Source of the DNA: Salvelinus alpinus
Lineage: Eukaryota > Chordata > Actinopteri > Salmoniformes > Salmonidae
Assembly (NCBI RefSeq): GCF_045679555.1
Contig: NC_092094.1
Span: 10,658,319 to 10,722,318, forward strand
Reading direction: 5' to 3'
DNA: 64,000 nt
The notes under the pieces were generated by a model. The model was not told the DNA's origin. It saw only the letters and a program-made list of their open reading frames with translations, and made no database searches. Made by a program: the position numbers and the translations under genes. This document shows positions 54,002-64,000 of the stretch, one piece after another (positions within the stretch are counted from its first letter, which is position 1; the number at the start of each line of letters is the position of its first letter).

Positions 54002-56363
54002 ATGTCTGAAGGGTGAGTAGTGACTTTAACCTCTCTTGATCCAAAACTTGGTCAAAATGTATGTTATGTACAGTCAATTAATTGCTCTTGTCTTATTGTT
54101 GTTTTACCAATGGTGGAAAAAGACCGGTGAGTACTTTGTTCTTTATCCACATCAACACATCTAAAGCAGTTGCTTATATACAGAGGTCAGTGGTGTATAT
54201 ATTGTCTATAGTGAAAATGTTTTGTCTCTTTCAGAAAAAGCCAAAGTATTCGGCAACACGCCGGCTGCTCCTAAAGGTAGGTTTCACTCTCAGGCCTCGC
54301 TGTGTTGATGACGGTAGTAGGTCGATGACAGAATCCACAGAAACAAGGCCTTAGTTATCTGCATGTACCCCTACAATATGGATACACATTGAATCCTGAG
54401 TCTCTCCAGCTCTTCAGTCATGGACCTGCCCTTTGAATCCCTAGGTTGTCCCTTTATTTCGACTGCCTGGCTGCTTATTGGTCCTTTGAGCCGGATATGG
54501 ACAACCGCTATTTGGGGTCAACCGCTAATTTAGAACGGGAACAACCACTATTGGGGACAACCACTAATTTAGAATGGGAACAAATGCTCAGTTACCCGTA
54601 CACACACTTAGAAAACAGTGGAAAGGGTTCTACAGGGAATCAAAAAGGGTTCTACCTGGGTTCTACCTGCAACCAAAAAGGAACAGCCAAAGTACTATTT
54701 AAGGTTCTAGATAGAACCTTTTTCCTGAGAGTGCAGCTATACCTTTTATTGAGAATGAATTCTAATACATGATAAACAGTGTTAACTTCAATTGAAAAGA
54801 GATGTTTACCTGTATACCAAATGCCACATTAGAAGCGATTAACTGTTGGTGTAAAACACAAATCTGTGTCATTCTGTGAGAAGGAAAATTGTCAGGGGTT
54901 AACTGCTGGTGTTGTCTTTCCTCAGACCAAACTGCTGAAAAAGGCAGGGATAATGCTGGTGGCTGAGGTTGCGGACAAGAAACGTGAACGAGAGAGCGCT
55001 CTGAATGAGAGAGCCCCACCCCTCAAACTGTCTGGCCTGTCTGTGCAGGAGCTACAGGTAGGCCTTCATATATCTATAATACTTCATTTATCTCTAATAC
55101 TTAATATATCTATAATACACCATATATACTATAAAATATATTCCAGTATATCCATGCATATTAGGAGGTGGTTATAGAGGCAGAGAATCCTTCATAAAAA
55201 TATTTTACTCAACAAATCTGCTAATATAAAATTGATAGAATTCTCTATACACTATAAATTCTTTATTTTGCAATTGATTGGCTAAATATTTTAAATAATC
55301 TGTAATTTCAATAATATCGTTATCTGTAATGTGTTGTTGGTTGTCTTTTCTACATGATATCATATTCTTGCAGGACCTTTGTAAAGACCTACACAAAAAG
55401 ATTGATATCGTAGATGAGGCACGATATGACATGGAAATCAAAGTGGGGAAAAATGATTTAGAGGTATGCTAAGTTCTCTGTTATTGTGTTTGATATATTC
55501 ACCCAACCATAAACCTGTCCACAATGATGACTCATCTTCTAGAATGTATCTTACAGTAATTACATTATTCCATTCCTAGCTATATTAAATAAAAAACGGT
55601 GAGAGTGTACACCCTAGTCTTGTGCCTCCATGCGAAGGAAAGTATTCCTAATAATTAACAGCAATAGCAATTGACTGATAGGACACATGCTAGATAAGAT
55701 AAGATTGTACTTTATTAATCCCTTTTAAGGAAGATCTGATCTGATTGCACCAGCCATACACAACACCAATAAATACACGACAAAAATAACAGACACTAAA
55801 AAGCAGAACATCATCAACGCTGTCCACAGATTAAGTCACTGACCCAGAAGATCGATGAGATTAAGGGGTCGAAGAAGCCTACTCTGAAGAGGGTGAAAAA
55901 GTCTGCCGCCGACGCCTTGTCGGGAGCCGTGGCCGACACTGGCAAAATGAAGGCTGACTTCACATCCGGCCTCAAGAAAGTCAAGAAGGAAGAGGAGAAG
56001 GTTTGTTTGTTTTTAGACAACAATGAGGTCTATGGTTGTCCCAAATGGCACCCTAATCCCTATATAGTGTTCACTGGTCAAAAGTAGTGCACTATATAGG
56101 GAATAGGGGTCAAAAGTAGTGCACTATATAGAGAATAGGGGTCAAAAGTAGTGCACTATATATGGAATAGGGTGCCATTTGGGATGCAGTCTTAATCTTC
56201 CAAGGGTCCATGAAAAACAGAAATCTGATAGTATTTTTTTAATCAAACCTAATGATATGATATCTGGTCTCCTCAGAAAGAAGAGGTGACTGACTGGCGT
56301 AAGAATGTGGATGCCATGTCTGGCATGGAGGGCAGAAAGAAGCTGTTTGATGCTGGAAAATAA
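54002..56363 (+). CDS. tnni1: Troponin I, slow skeletal type
   Basis: Seven coding exons sum to 537 nt, 178 aa: 54002-54012, 54123-54126 (4 nt), 54235-54276, 54926-55057, 55374-55463, 55830-56000, 56277-56363. The 5' UTR part of the first begins at 53981. Troponin I is the inhibitory subunit of the thin-filament troponin complex. Visible blocks: the basic N-terminal TnC/TnT-binding helix ([19 protein letters not shown]), the TnT-binding coiled coil ([28 protein letters not shown]), an inhibitory region ([16 protein letters not shown]) that lacks the usual FKRP, and the C-terminal [19 protein letters not shown]. Short N-terminus, so not the cardiac form. Among fish paralogues the exact one is not settled. 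The stop is followed by GCAG|GTATTG, so the 3' UTR continues in another exon near 56673. Confidence 0.93.
54597..54736. mobile_element. Short AAGGGTTCT fold-back MITE in intron
   Basis: 'cacacacttagaaaaca' and 'tttttcctgagagtg' are the diverged ends; 'aaagggttctac' and 'aaggttctagatagaacc' lie inside. Relative of 53150-53412. Confidence 0.65.
56030..56192. mobile_element. Fold-back MITE with an internal 33-bp triplication
   Basis: Ends 'gtcccaaatggcaccctaat' and 'agggtgccatttgggatgca' are inverted. The part 'gtcaaaagtagtgcactata' recurs three times at about 33-bp steps. In the intron before the last coding exon of troponin I. Confidence 0.85.
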
Positions 56364-56404
56364 GCAGGTATTGATTATGATTAGCAACATTAGCTAAATT
56401 ACAC

Positions 56405-56600
56405 TTTAGGACATGTGTCAAACTAATTCCCCGGAGGGCCGAGTGTCTGCGGGTTTTCACTCCTCCCTTGTACTTGACTGAATTAAGGTCACTAATTAGT
56501 AAATAGCTCCCCTTACCTGGTTGCCTAGGTCTTAATTGAAAGAAAAAACTTGCAGACACTAGGTCCTCCATGGAATGAGTTTCACACCACTGCTTTAGGA
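56405..56600. mobile_element. Fold-back repeat in 3' UTR intron
   Basis: 'gtgtcaaactaattcc' and 'ggaatgagtttcacacc' are inverted ends of a hAT-like fold-back about 190 bp long. Non-coding. Confidence 0.65.
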
Positions 56601-56672
56601 CAATGGAAAGTGTCTTTTGCACTTATGATATAATGTCAAGGAGTGCTAATCTCGATTCTAATATTATTGCAG

Positions 56673-56745
56673 GGTCATGTTGTACCACCATTAAGAGAGA
56701 AGTATGCCAAGACTGTAAGAACCCACAAAGAAGAGAGAGAGGAGG
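56673..56745 (+). other. tnni1: Probable 3' UTR exon of troponin I
   Basis: Preceded by a good acceptor (TAATATTATTGCAG) that would receive the donor at 56367. The purine-rich sequence 'accaccattaagagagaag' follows. The far end and poly(A) site are not clear; a GTCAGT at 56743 could be a further donor. Confidence 0.45.
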
Positions 56746-57304
56746 TCAGTTCTAGATGAGATGTGAATTTCATGTTGTGATATGAAATGAATTTTATAAA
56801 GAATCATGTCAACCATGTCAACCATGTCAATTTTACGTGTGTGTGTCCTGTTTAATGTGATATGAGAGTTTGCTAGTTCACAGGGAATATTGTTGATATT
56901 ATATATTGTAGATATGTTATAGATAGTTGTGTTATAAATTATGTGTTGATAGAATCAGTTATTTATGATGTATTGGTAGTATCCCTTATGTAAAAACCAC
57001 ATGATTTCAAGTGGAAAATCACATGATTTCAAGTGGAAAATCACATGATTTCACATGTGAAATTTCCATGTTTTGCACATGTAAAGGTTTATTGTGAAAC
57101 AATGTGGTTATGGAACACTTCACATGTGATTATATTTCACATGAAGTTTCACGTGGATTCAAATGTTCACTTGTGTATATTTTTCACATGAGATTTCACA
57201 GGTGATGATGCCCTGCATACAATAATTTGTCACAAAATAGTTGCAGTGTTTTCAACTTACGTATTTGACACACATGATTATATTGTGCATGTTTATTTCA
57301 GTGG

Positions 57305-57478
57305 AGGGGAGGACGGCTCATAATAATGTCTGGAACGGAGCAAATGGAATGGCATCAAACACATGGAAACCATGGAAACCATGTGTTTGATGTTGTTACC
57401 TTTCCACCTATTCTGCTCCAGCCATTAACACATGCCCATCCTCCCCAAGTATGGTGCCACCAACCTCCTGTATGTTTA
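57305..57478. mobile_element. Fold-back MITE, about 170 bp
   Basis: 'gaggggaggacggctcataa' at the left and 'catgcccatcctccccaag' at the right, with 'acacatggaaaccatgg' meeting its complement in the centre. A long hairpin; non-coding. Confidence 0.8.
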
Positions 57479-58504
57479 TTTATACAGTAATTACTATTCA
57501 ACATGTCCTCACCTTCCTGCCATGCCACCATGTCTGTGTCAATGACTGATTTCACCTGTATTCCTACACTTTGGACTTCAAAGTTAATCTTAGCTTTGTC
57601 TAATACACTCAAGAAAATCTATTATATTTATCATAGTGATTCATCAACATCAGACAATTATACAGAAAACCCTCAAATTGCTGAAATAAGTAAACTAAAT
57701 CAATGATGAGAGAATAGTCAGATGAAATTATAACTAAAATAGCAGTGCAGATGGCACTCTTTTACTAAGTGCAGAGATGTATTATAGGTGCTGAATGTGT
57801 AGGCGATTTCTGAGAATGGTACAGACTTTGTGGCGCAGCAGAAAGGTCAGTGTACCCCAATTCCCAGTTGGGGTCATATTGAAAAGTCTACTAAGTGATC
57901 ATGTAAAATGTAATCATTTTTTATTGATGAAAGGGTTTTGCACTATTTTAGCTGACCAGCGTACCATTTACCATAAACCCCCTCTACCATTTCATTACTT
58001 CTCTAACAAAAAAAAAGTGAAAGGTGCAGTTTCACATGTGAAACCATATATATTACATTTAGAGTTCATCATTTAACACCAGCTTTTCACATGTGAGGAG
58101 AATAACATTTTGTGAAATTTGCAGATTCACATGTGAAATTTGCAGTTCCATATATGAAAAACTTTCACATGTGAAAATGAAATTCAGCATTTTAACATGT
58201 GAAAAACTTTCACATGTCGAATTGCATTTTCACATGTGAAAATCGAATTTGTCACGGTCTTCATCGTTGACTTCTATTTTAGGATAATATGATGATTTCA
58301 CTTGACCGAGGTCATTCATTATCCACCTACAAAACATTCTCAGTCCACTCCTTATAAGTGTATGTGGAATAAGTACTAACTAAGTGCACGGTAATGTGGT
58401 TCACTAGCCTGGTCCCATTCTGTATAGCAGAATGTATAGCCAACCCTTCTATTGTTGTCATGACATATGATGCAGGCTGCATTGCATTAAACCTCTATCT
58501 TACT

Positions 58505-58860
58505 TTACATTGGTCTTTCCCAACCCTGGTCCTCCAGTACCCCCAACAGTACACATGTTTATTGGGACCCTGGTCCTCCAGTACCCCCAACAGTACACAT
58601 GTTTGTTGGGACCCTGGACAAGTGTAACAGTATAACTTTAGACCGTCCTCCCGCTCCGACCTCGGGACCCTCTGCACACATCAACTTTACATTAGTCTTT
58701 CCCAACCCTGGTCCTCCAGTACCCCCAACAGTACACATGTTTATTGGGACCCTGGACAAGCACCCCTGATTCAACTGATCCTCAAGCCCTCAATGAGTTG
58801 AATGAGGTGTGCTTGTCCAGGGTCACAATACAAATGTGTACTGTTGGGGGTATTGGAGAA
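58505..58860. repeat. Clustered copies of a 'ccaaccctggtcctccagta' repeat
   Basis: 'ggtcctccagtacccccaac' occurs at about 58529, 58571 and 58710, and inverted at about 58835. Between them, 58620-58682 is an inverted piece of the repeat found in tandem at 62054-62591. Looks like serial insertion and duplication. Confidence 0.75.
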
Positions 58861-59866
58861 CTAGCATATGTGGAATTGCAAGTTCACATGTAAGAAACAT
58901 TCACACGTGAAAATTGAATTTGCAGTTTTACATGTGAAAAACGTTCAAATGTTGTCACAGGTGAAGTGTCATGGCATCACATGTTGAAATTTGCATCCTC
59001 ATGTTGTCACATTTATTTCACTTGAGATCATCTTTTCACATGTGTAGTTTCATGTTATCACATTTACTTCACATGTGATCACATGTGAAATTCATGTGTT
59101 TTTCCGTAAGGGATTGTAGTTCTGTAGGTGGATGCATAACTGTCAATATCATCTGAATAGATATTTCAGGTCAGAGCCAGGAATGTGATGATATTAACTG
59201 TACAGTATCTGAAAAGTTGTACATTTTCAGTTGATTTAGCAAAATAAAAAAAGATGATCGCTATTGAGAGAGTGAAGCCAGGTTATTTTGATGTACAGAC
59301 TTGGTGTAGCCTACATTAAATTTGACTGAATGTACAGAATTGGTGTACACACTGCTACATTTGACTGAATGGTTTAAAAGTTATTTATTTATTTGATATG
59401 AATGTAAATGCCACTCCACTATTTAATAAATAGAGCTTGATAGTTTTGCAGTCTGGTGTCTCACAGACTGATATCCTGTTGAGGAGAAACTGATTGCATC
59501 ACTTTTTCTTTTTATAAGAAACATTAATGTGTTGAAAATCCCAAAACGTTTGCATAGTCAACTTACACACAGCCCTGACACACACACTTTTCCCACCAGA
59601 CACGCCACCAGGGGTCTTTTCACAGTCTCCATATCCAGAACTAATTCAAGAACGCATACAGTATTACATAGAGCCATTATTGCATGCAACTCTGTTACAT
59701 CTCATATTGCTCTAATGAACAGCAAACCTGGTTTAACAAAAATAGATAAAGCAACAACTCATGGCACAATGCCTCTCCCCTATTTGACCTAGATAGTTTG
59801 TGTGTATGTATTGATAGGCTACGCATGCCTTTTTTAATGTATGTAGTTCTGTCCTTGAGCTGTTCT

Positions 59867-61436
59867 ATGGAACGCCGTTTGGGTCTTTGCGTGTCAAAAA
59901 CGATACACCTCAAATAACACTGTAATGCTCAAACAAGCTTTACATTTGACACGTCAAATAACACAATTCTATCATAGAATGTTGTGTGTGCTGAATTTTC
60001 ACATGCAAGCCAAGATCCACCACTACGATCAGTAACACTGTCAAAGCTGTACAAAAAATAAAAGTCTGCAAACAAGCACACACTGGCCACGACCGATGTG
60101 TTTACAATACCGCGTTGGTAATAAGGCATTATTTGTTCAACTGAATGGGAAAACGTCTGTGTGAGCATTTGAAATAAGATCAGGATCAAATGAGCAGGAT
60201 TAAAAATGTTACAGATGTTATTAGCAACTTCTGTGGTAGCTAGCTTTAGCTTGGTACCTAGCTAGCACCAATGCAACCAGCCTGAAAACAATGACCAGTA
60301 GAAACTGCAGTCATTTTCAATATTCTTAGCAGTGATTTAGGAATCCATGTGAGTAAGTATTAGCTAGTTAGCCACTTGTTGTTGAACTTCAGTTCATGTA
60401 CTGTAAATAACTAGCTAGCATTTGTTGACCAAAGCTAACGTTATAAGCAATCAGCTAGCTTCCTTTGGCTAGTGAGGCTTGACTGGACCGGGTTGTGAAG
60501 CTAGCCACAATAAGGATTAGCCACAATAGTGGAATTTGCGGTTGGCCTTCAAATTAAACGTCCCTATTTGAAAGAGCCGCAGAAGGTTACAATTGGTGCG
60601 ATCAAGGCATATTTAGACTAAATAATGTTTAACAAGGTTGGAGTGTTGTAATGTGGAGCAATGAAATGGGGTATCAGTCTACTCGGTTAGACCCACAGAA
60701 CACAACTGTGATGAGTTAACGCAAATATTAGCGCCATAGCTCTTTATCAGGGACTTTGACTGAGGGAAATCACCACCCCAGTCAGCCTATTGTGCGGACT
60801 GACAATCATATTGCACTGTACAGCCTTACTTGAGGATTGTGGATCAATGACATGGGTGCATCCCTGTCAATGACCGAGTTTTAGTTGGAAGGCGAGCAGC
60901 AAAATCCACTATTGTGGCTAATCCTTATTGTGGCTAGCTTCACGTAGGTGGGTCCGACCACCATTAATCAAATAAGAACTGTCTTATAAATTAGGGATAT
61001 TTTAAATGATGACACCTATATAGATAGTTAGCTAGCTACTGAACAGATTGTCGTTTTGCTATGTTTTTGGGGAATAACACTGCTTGCATCCATCAGCTAG
61101 CAATCTTTTTTTATGACCAGCACTGTCCAGAACTTGGGGAAATGCCTGCGCTCGTGCGGCAGCGGCAGGTACGTGAGACAAAACTTTACCAGCATCATAG
61201 CATACGAATCGGTGAATCGTTGTGACATGAAATACGAGTGATGGTGTAATCAATGTGTAATAACTACATACAAAATGAATGAACGTGTTAAATTATTATG
61301 TGACGTGCAGTCATATTTAGGTCCTGATTGGTAAACAAGCTAATTTGACGCGTCAAAGTGTTATTTGACGTGTATCTTTTTTGACACGCAAAGACCCGAA
61401 CGGTGTTTCATAGTAAAGACCCAAACGGTCTTCCAT
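59867..61436. mobile_element. 1570-bp fold-back element with 8-bp target duplication
   Basis: Left end ATGGAACGCCGTTTGGGTCT and right end AGACCCAAACGGTCTTCCAT are inverted; the match runs on for about 85 bp through 'ctttgcgtgtcaaaaacgat' and 'caaataacac', with a small internal duplication in the right arm. Flanks GCTGTTCT (59859-59866) and ACTGTTCT (61437-61444) form an 8-bp target duplication with one mismatch. Inside are another inverted repeat (60499-60942) and about 1 kb of unrecognised, non-coding sequence. 8-bp duplications fit hAT-like elements. Confidence 0.82.
60497..60944. repeat. Element with 41-bp inverted ends, nested
   Basis: 'gaagctagccacaataagga' at 60499 and 'tccttattgtggctagcttc' ending at 60942 are the outer parts of inverted repeats of about 41 bp with a single mismatch. 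The 360 bp between are not recognised and not coding. Nested inside 59867-61436. Confidence 0.8.
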
Positions 61437-61568
61437 ACTGTTCTTGTCTATTTGCATTCTGTATTATGTAATGTTTCATGTTTTGTGTGGACACCAGGAA
61501 GAGTAGATGCTGCTTTTGCAACAGCTAATGGGGATCCTAACAAAATACAAAAAATACAAAACAAATAG

Positions 61569-62053
61569 TCAGGAAAGAAGAGGAATTACCCCACTTCAGT
61601 GAATTAACCGTTTTCTAGAAATTTAGAGGGATCACTAACAGAGTCTGTCATAGAGCTAAGGAAGTAGTTTGATTTGGCCTGTTTAACCGAGGCAGTGCAC
61701 CTATTTCTCAATTGCCTAAATAGCTGCCAGTCGGCTAACGAGACAGTTTGTTTAGCCTTGGCCCAGGTTTGATTTCTTATCAAGAGGAGGTCTGAGAGTA
61801 CATGAGAGTACCATGGGCTAGTTCAGTTTCTGACTCTGAGTTGATTAAAAGGGGCATATTATTCAGCCAGAGAGGTAAAAATGGATGAGAAAATGAAAGA
61901 CCCAAAACAGGGTCTGGTATGCCGCTAGTAGAAACAAGCTCTGAATAATATAGATCATGAAGGAACGCATGGGGGCGAGAATTACTTTAACATTTGTCGT
62001 CACAATTATACGAGGGCCATAGCTTTTCAATTTGGTATCTCTAATGCAAGCAA
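61569..62053. other. Intergenic, unrecognised
   Basis: No ORF of note on either strand and no repeat I can name. Base composition is unremarkable. Confidence 0.4.
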
Positions 62054-62591
62054 GTGTAACGGATGTGAAATGGCTAGCTAGTTAGCGGGTACGCGCTAAT
62101 AGCATTTCAATCGGTTACGTCACTTGCTCTGAGACCTGAAGTAGGGTTTCCCCTTGCTCTGCAATGGCCGTGGCCTTTGTGGAGCGATGGGTAACGATGC
62201 TTCGTGGGCGACCGTTGTTGATGTGTGCAGAAGGTCCCTGGTTCGCGCCCGTGTCGGGGCGAGGGGACGGTTTAAAGTTATACTGTTACATTGATGCTGT
62301 TGACCCGGATCACTGGTTGCTGCGGAAAAGGAGGAGGTTGAAAGGGGGGGTGAGTGTAACGGATGTGAAATGGCTAGCTAGTTAGCGGGTACGCGCTAAT
62401 AGCATTTCAATCGGTTACGTCACTTGCTCTGAGACCTGAAGTAGGGTTTCCCCTTGCTCTGCAATGGCCGCGGCTTTTGTGGAGCGATGGGTAACGATGC
62501 TTCGTGGGTGTCAGTTGTTGATGTGTGCAGAGGGTCCCTGGTTCGCGCCCGTGTCGGGGCGAGGGGACGTACTAAAGTTATACTGTTACAC
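62054..62591 (+). repeat. Tandem pair of a SINE-like repeat, 300-bp period
   Basis: GTGTAACGGATGTGAAATGG starts at 62054 and 62354. Each copy is about 238 bp, ends 'aaagttatactgttaca', and has 'ccctggttcgcgcccgtg', which resembles a tRNA-type B box, so a SINE origin is possible. The 60-bp spacer 'ttgatgctgttgacccgg...' is single copy. An inverted fragment is at 58620-58682. Confidence 0.85.
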
Positions 62592-63330
62592 AAAAAGGTA
62601 GTGGTCGCTGATATCATTTGCAAAAACACCACTAGCCAAATATTTATAGGGACGGTTAGTCAGGATAAGGTCAATCAATAAGGAGTTTGCCAGGTGATTG
62701 ACAAATTACTTACTTACTAATTACTTTGCTTCTTCTGGGTATTATAAAGTATTTTACTCTAGAGAATACCTCAGCGATAAGCTAGCGGGTCATTGTATCC
62801 ACATTCAGTCTCTCTTTATACTTCAAGGTCTCCTCAGAGAACAGTCAGTCAGCCATTATGTTTTAACAACGTTTGTAAATCAAAGAAGACATGAGACACA
62901 TTAAATGACCTTTCCAAACATAGTGATGGTCACAGGGTCAGGGTTGCTATTGTTCAATGATGTGTTTCAAAGAGGCCTGCCTAGCCACAGGCCTGAGAGG
63001 ATGCCATTCCATCACTCACATACCCGAAGAGACAGGCTGCGTAATAAAGACTTTTATCGAGGATGTTGTGATTGACAATAGACACGTGGGGTTGTGTACC
63101 AGGAGTTTAGTTTAGTGTTGTGTGGGGCCAGGAGTTTATCCTGACCGTCTGACCTGACCAGGTAAAACTACGGGTCACACTCAATGGACATCTTAAGATG
63201 ATCCACCGAAAAATTGTACTGAACCACTGAAAAAAGTGGTCCAATACCACAGTATATCTTCTGACTACTATGCTGACAGGCTACTCATTTTCATTAGGCA
63301 CCACCTACTGTACCTAGTAGATAGACTATT
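62592..63330. other. Intergenic, unrecognised
   Basis: No gene or named repeat seen. Moderately AT-rich unique-looking sequence. Confidence 0.4.
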
Positions 63331-63336
63331 CCACAG

Positions 63337-64000
63337 AGACATGATAAATATACAGGACATCAGAGACATGATAAATATACAGGACATCAGAGACATGATA
63401 AATATACAGGACATCAGAGACATGATAAATATACAGGATATCAAAGACATGATAAATATACAGGACATCAAATACATGATAAATATACAGGACATCAAAG
63501 ACATGATAAATAAACAGGATATCAAAGACATGATAAATATACAGGACATCAAATACATGATAAATATACAGGACATCAAAGACATGATAAATAAACATGA
63601 TATCAAAGACATGTTAAATATACAGGACATCAAAGACATGATATATATACAGGATATCAAAGACATGATAAATATACAGGATATCAAAGACATGATAAAT
63701 ATACAGGATATCAAAGACATGATATATATACAGGATATCAAAGACATGATAAATATACAGGATATCAAAGACATGATAAATATACAGGATATAGACATGA
63801 TAATATACAGGATATCAAAGACATGATATATATACAGGATATCAAAGACATGATATATATATACAGGATATCAAAGACATTATATATATACAGGATATCA
63901 AAGACATGATAAATATACAGGATATAGACATGATAATATACAGGATATCAAAGACATGATACATGTACAGGACATCAGAGAAATGATAAATATACAGGAT
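63337..64000. repeat. 27-bp tandem array running off the right edge
   Basis: Unit GACATGATAAATATACAGGA + TATCAAA, about 24 copies, with variants catcaga, catcaaa and tatatat. 27 is a multiple of 3, so frames on both strands stay open for up to about 180 codons (DMINIQDIK per unit); these are repeat artefacts. A few copies lack bases beyond 63790. The array is not finished at the window end. Confidence 0.95.

Larger units (their letters stand above)
57000..59110. repeat. Cluster of CACATGTGAAA palindromic words
   Basis: The self-complementary octamer CACATGTG, mostly within TTTCACATGTGAAA, and near forms such as TCACATGATT recur roughly 25 times between 57000-57210 and 58030-59095, with no fixed spacing. 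A fold-back MITE and another repeat family are interspersed. No gene is seen in this stretch. Confidence 0.8.
59790..61568 (+). mobile_element. LINE 3' tail split by a fold-back element
   Basis: Left piece up to 59866 ('gtagttctgtccttgagctg') and right piece 61437-61568 ('cttgtctatttgcattctg' to 'aatggggatcctaacaaaat', then an A-rich end) join into the 3' end of a common fish LINE. The insert at 59867-61436 divides it. No LINE coding part. Confidence 0.75.

Noticed and set aside
63236-63826. 196- and 176-codon frames
   Set aside because: Translations of the 27-bp array on both strands.

Overview
The window is nuclear DNA of a teleost fish, almost certainly a salmonid. The signs are large, repeat-filled introns, several Tc1-like transposons of the salmonid type, HpaI-type tRNA SINEs, fish-type LINE tails, hAT-type MITEs and fold-back repeats, and genes whose protein sequences are plainly vertebrate. 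No bacterial, viral or LTR-element genes were recognised.

Four host genes could be rebuilt exon by exon with GT-AG borders and an intact reading frame. (1) cnot4, minus strand, 12 coding exons from 21773 down to 8094, 857 aa: the RING/RRM ubiquitin ligase subunit of the CCR4-NOT complex. Its non-coding first exon and promoter lie near 23.6-23.9 kb. (2) A fused pseudouridine-5'-phosphate glycosidase / pfkB-type pseudouridine kinase gene, minus strand, 19 coding exons from 33387 down to 24299, 705 aa. (3) il17ra, minus strand, 13 coding exons from 50024 down to 44282, 675 aa, with the cytoplasmic SEFIR domain. (4) A slow-type troponin I gene, plus strand, 54002 to 56363, 178 aa, with a 4-nt micro-exon. 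The genes look functionally unrelated: mRNA decay, nucleoside salvage, cytokine signalling and muscle contraction. They are neighbours, not a pathway.

Layout. 0-2.3 kb: two copies of a LINE 3' end set in a GAGA-rich minisatellite. 2.3-8 kb: repeats and the presumed cnot4 3' side. 8-24 kb: cnot4, with introns filled by a SINE, a Tc1 remnant, a hAT MITE and a Tc1-in-Tc1 nest. 24-33.4 kb: the pseudouridine gene; one intron is almost wholly a 36-bp minisatellite and another holds a LINE inside a MITE. 33.8-41 kb: a decayed CACTA/Tnp2-like element with a DUF4806 gene, a large inverted repeat and a full-length Tc1 inserted in it. 42.4-43.2 kb: a hAT MITE with a perfect 8-bp target duplication. 44-50 kb: il17ra. 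50-52 kb: MITEs and a long GT tract. 52-56.7 kb: troponin I. 57-64 kb: repeat-rich intergenic DNA, including a 1.57-kb fold-back element inside a LINE tail and a 27-bp array running off the right edge.

The most unusual points are a 12-fold 42-bp duplication in il17ra that copies the end of an exon together with its splice donor; three transposable elements lodged within about 12 bp of splice donors; a partial duplicate of the cnot4 RING exon; and a full-length Tc1 transposase ORF whose second catalytic Asp is Asn.
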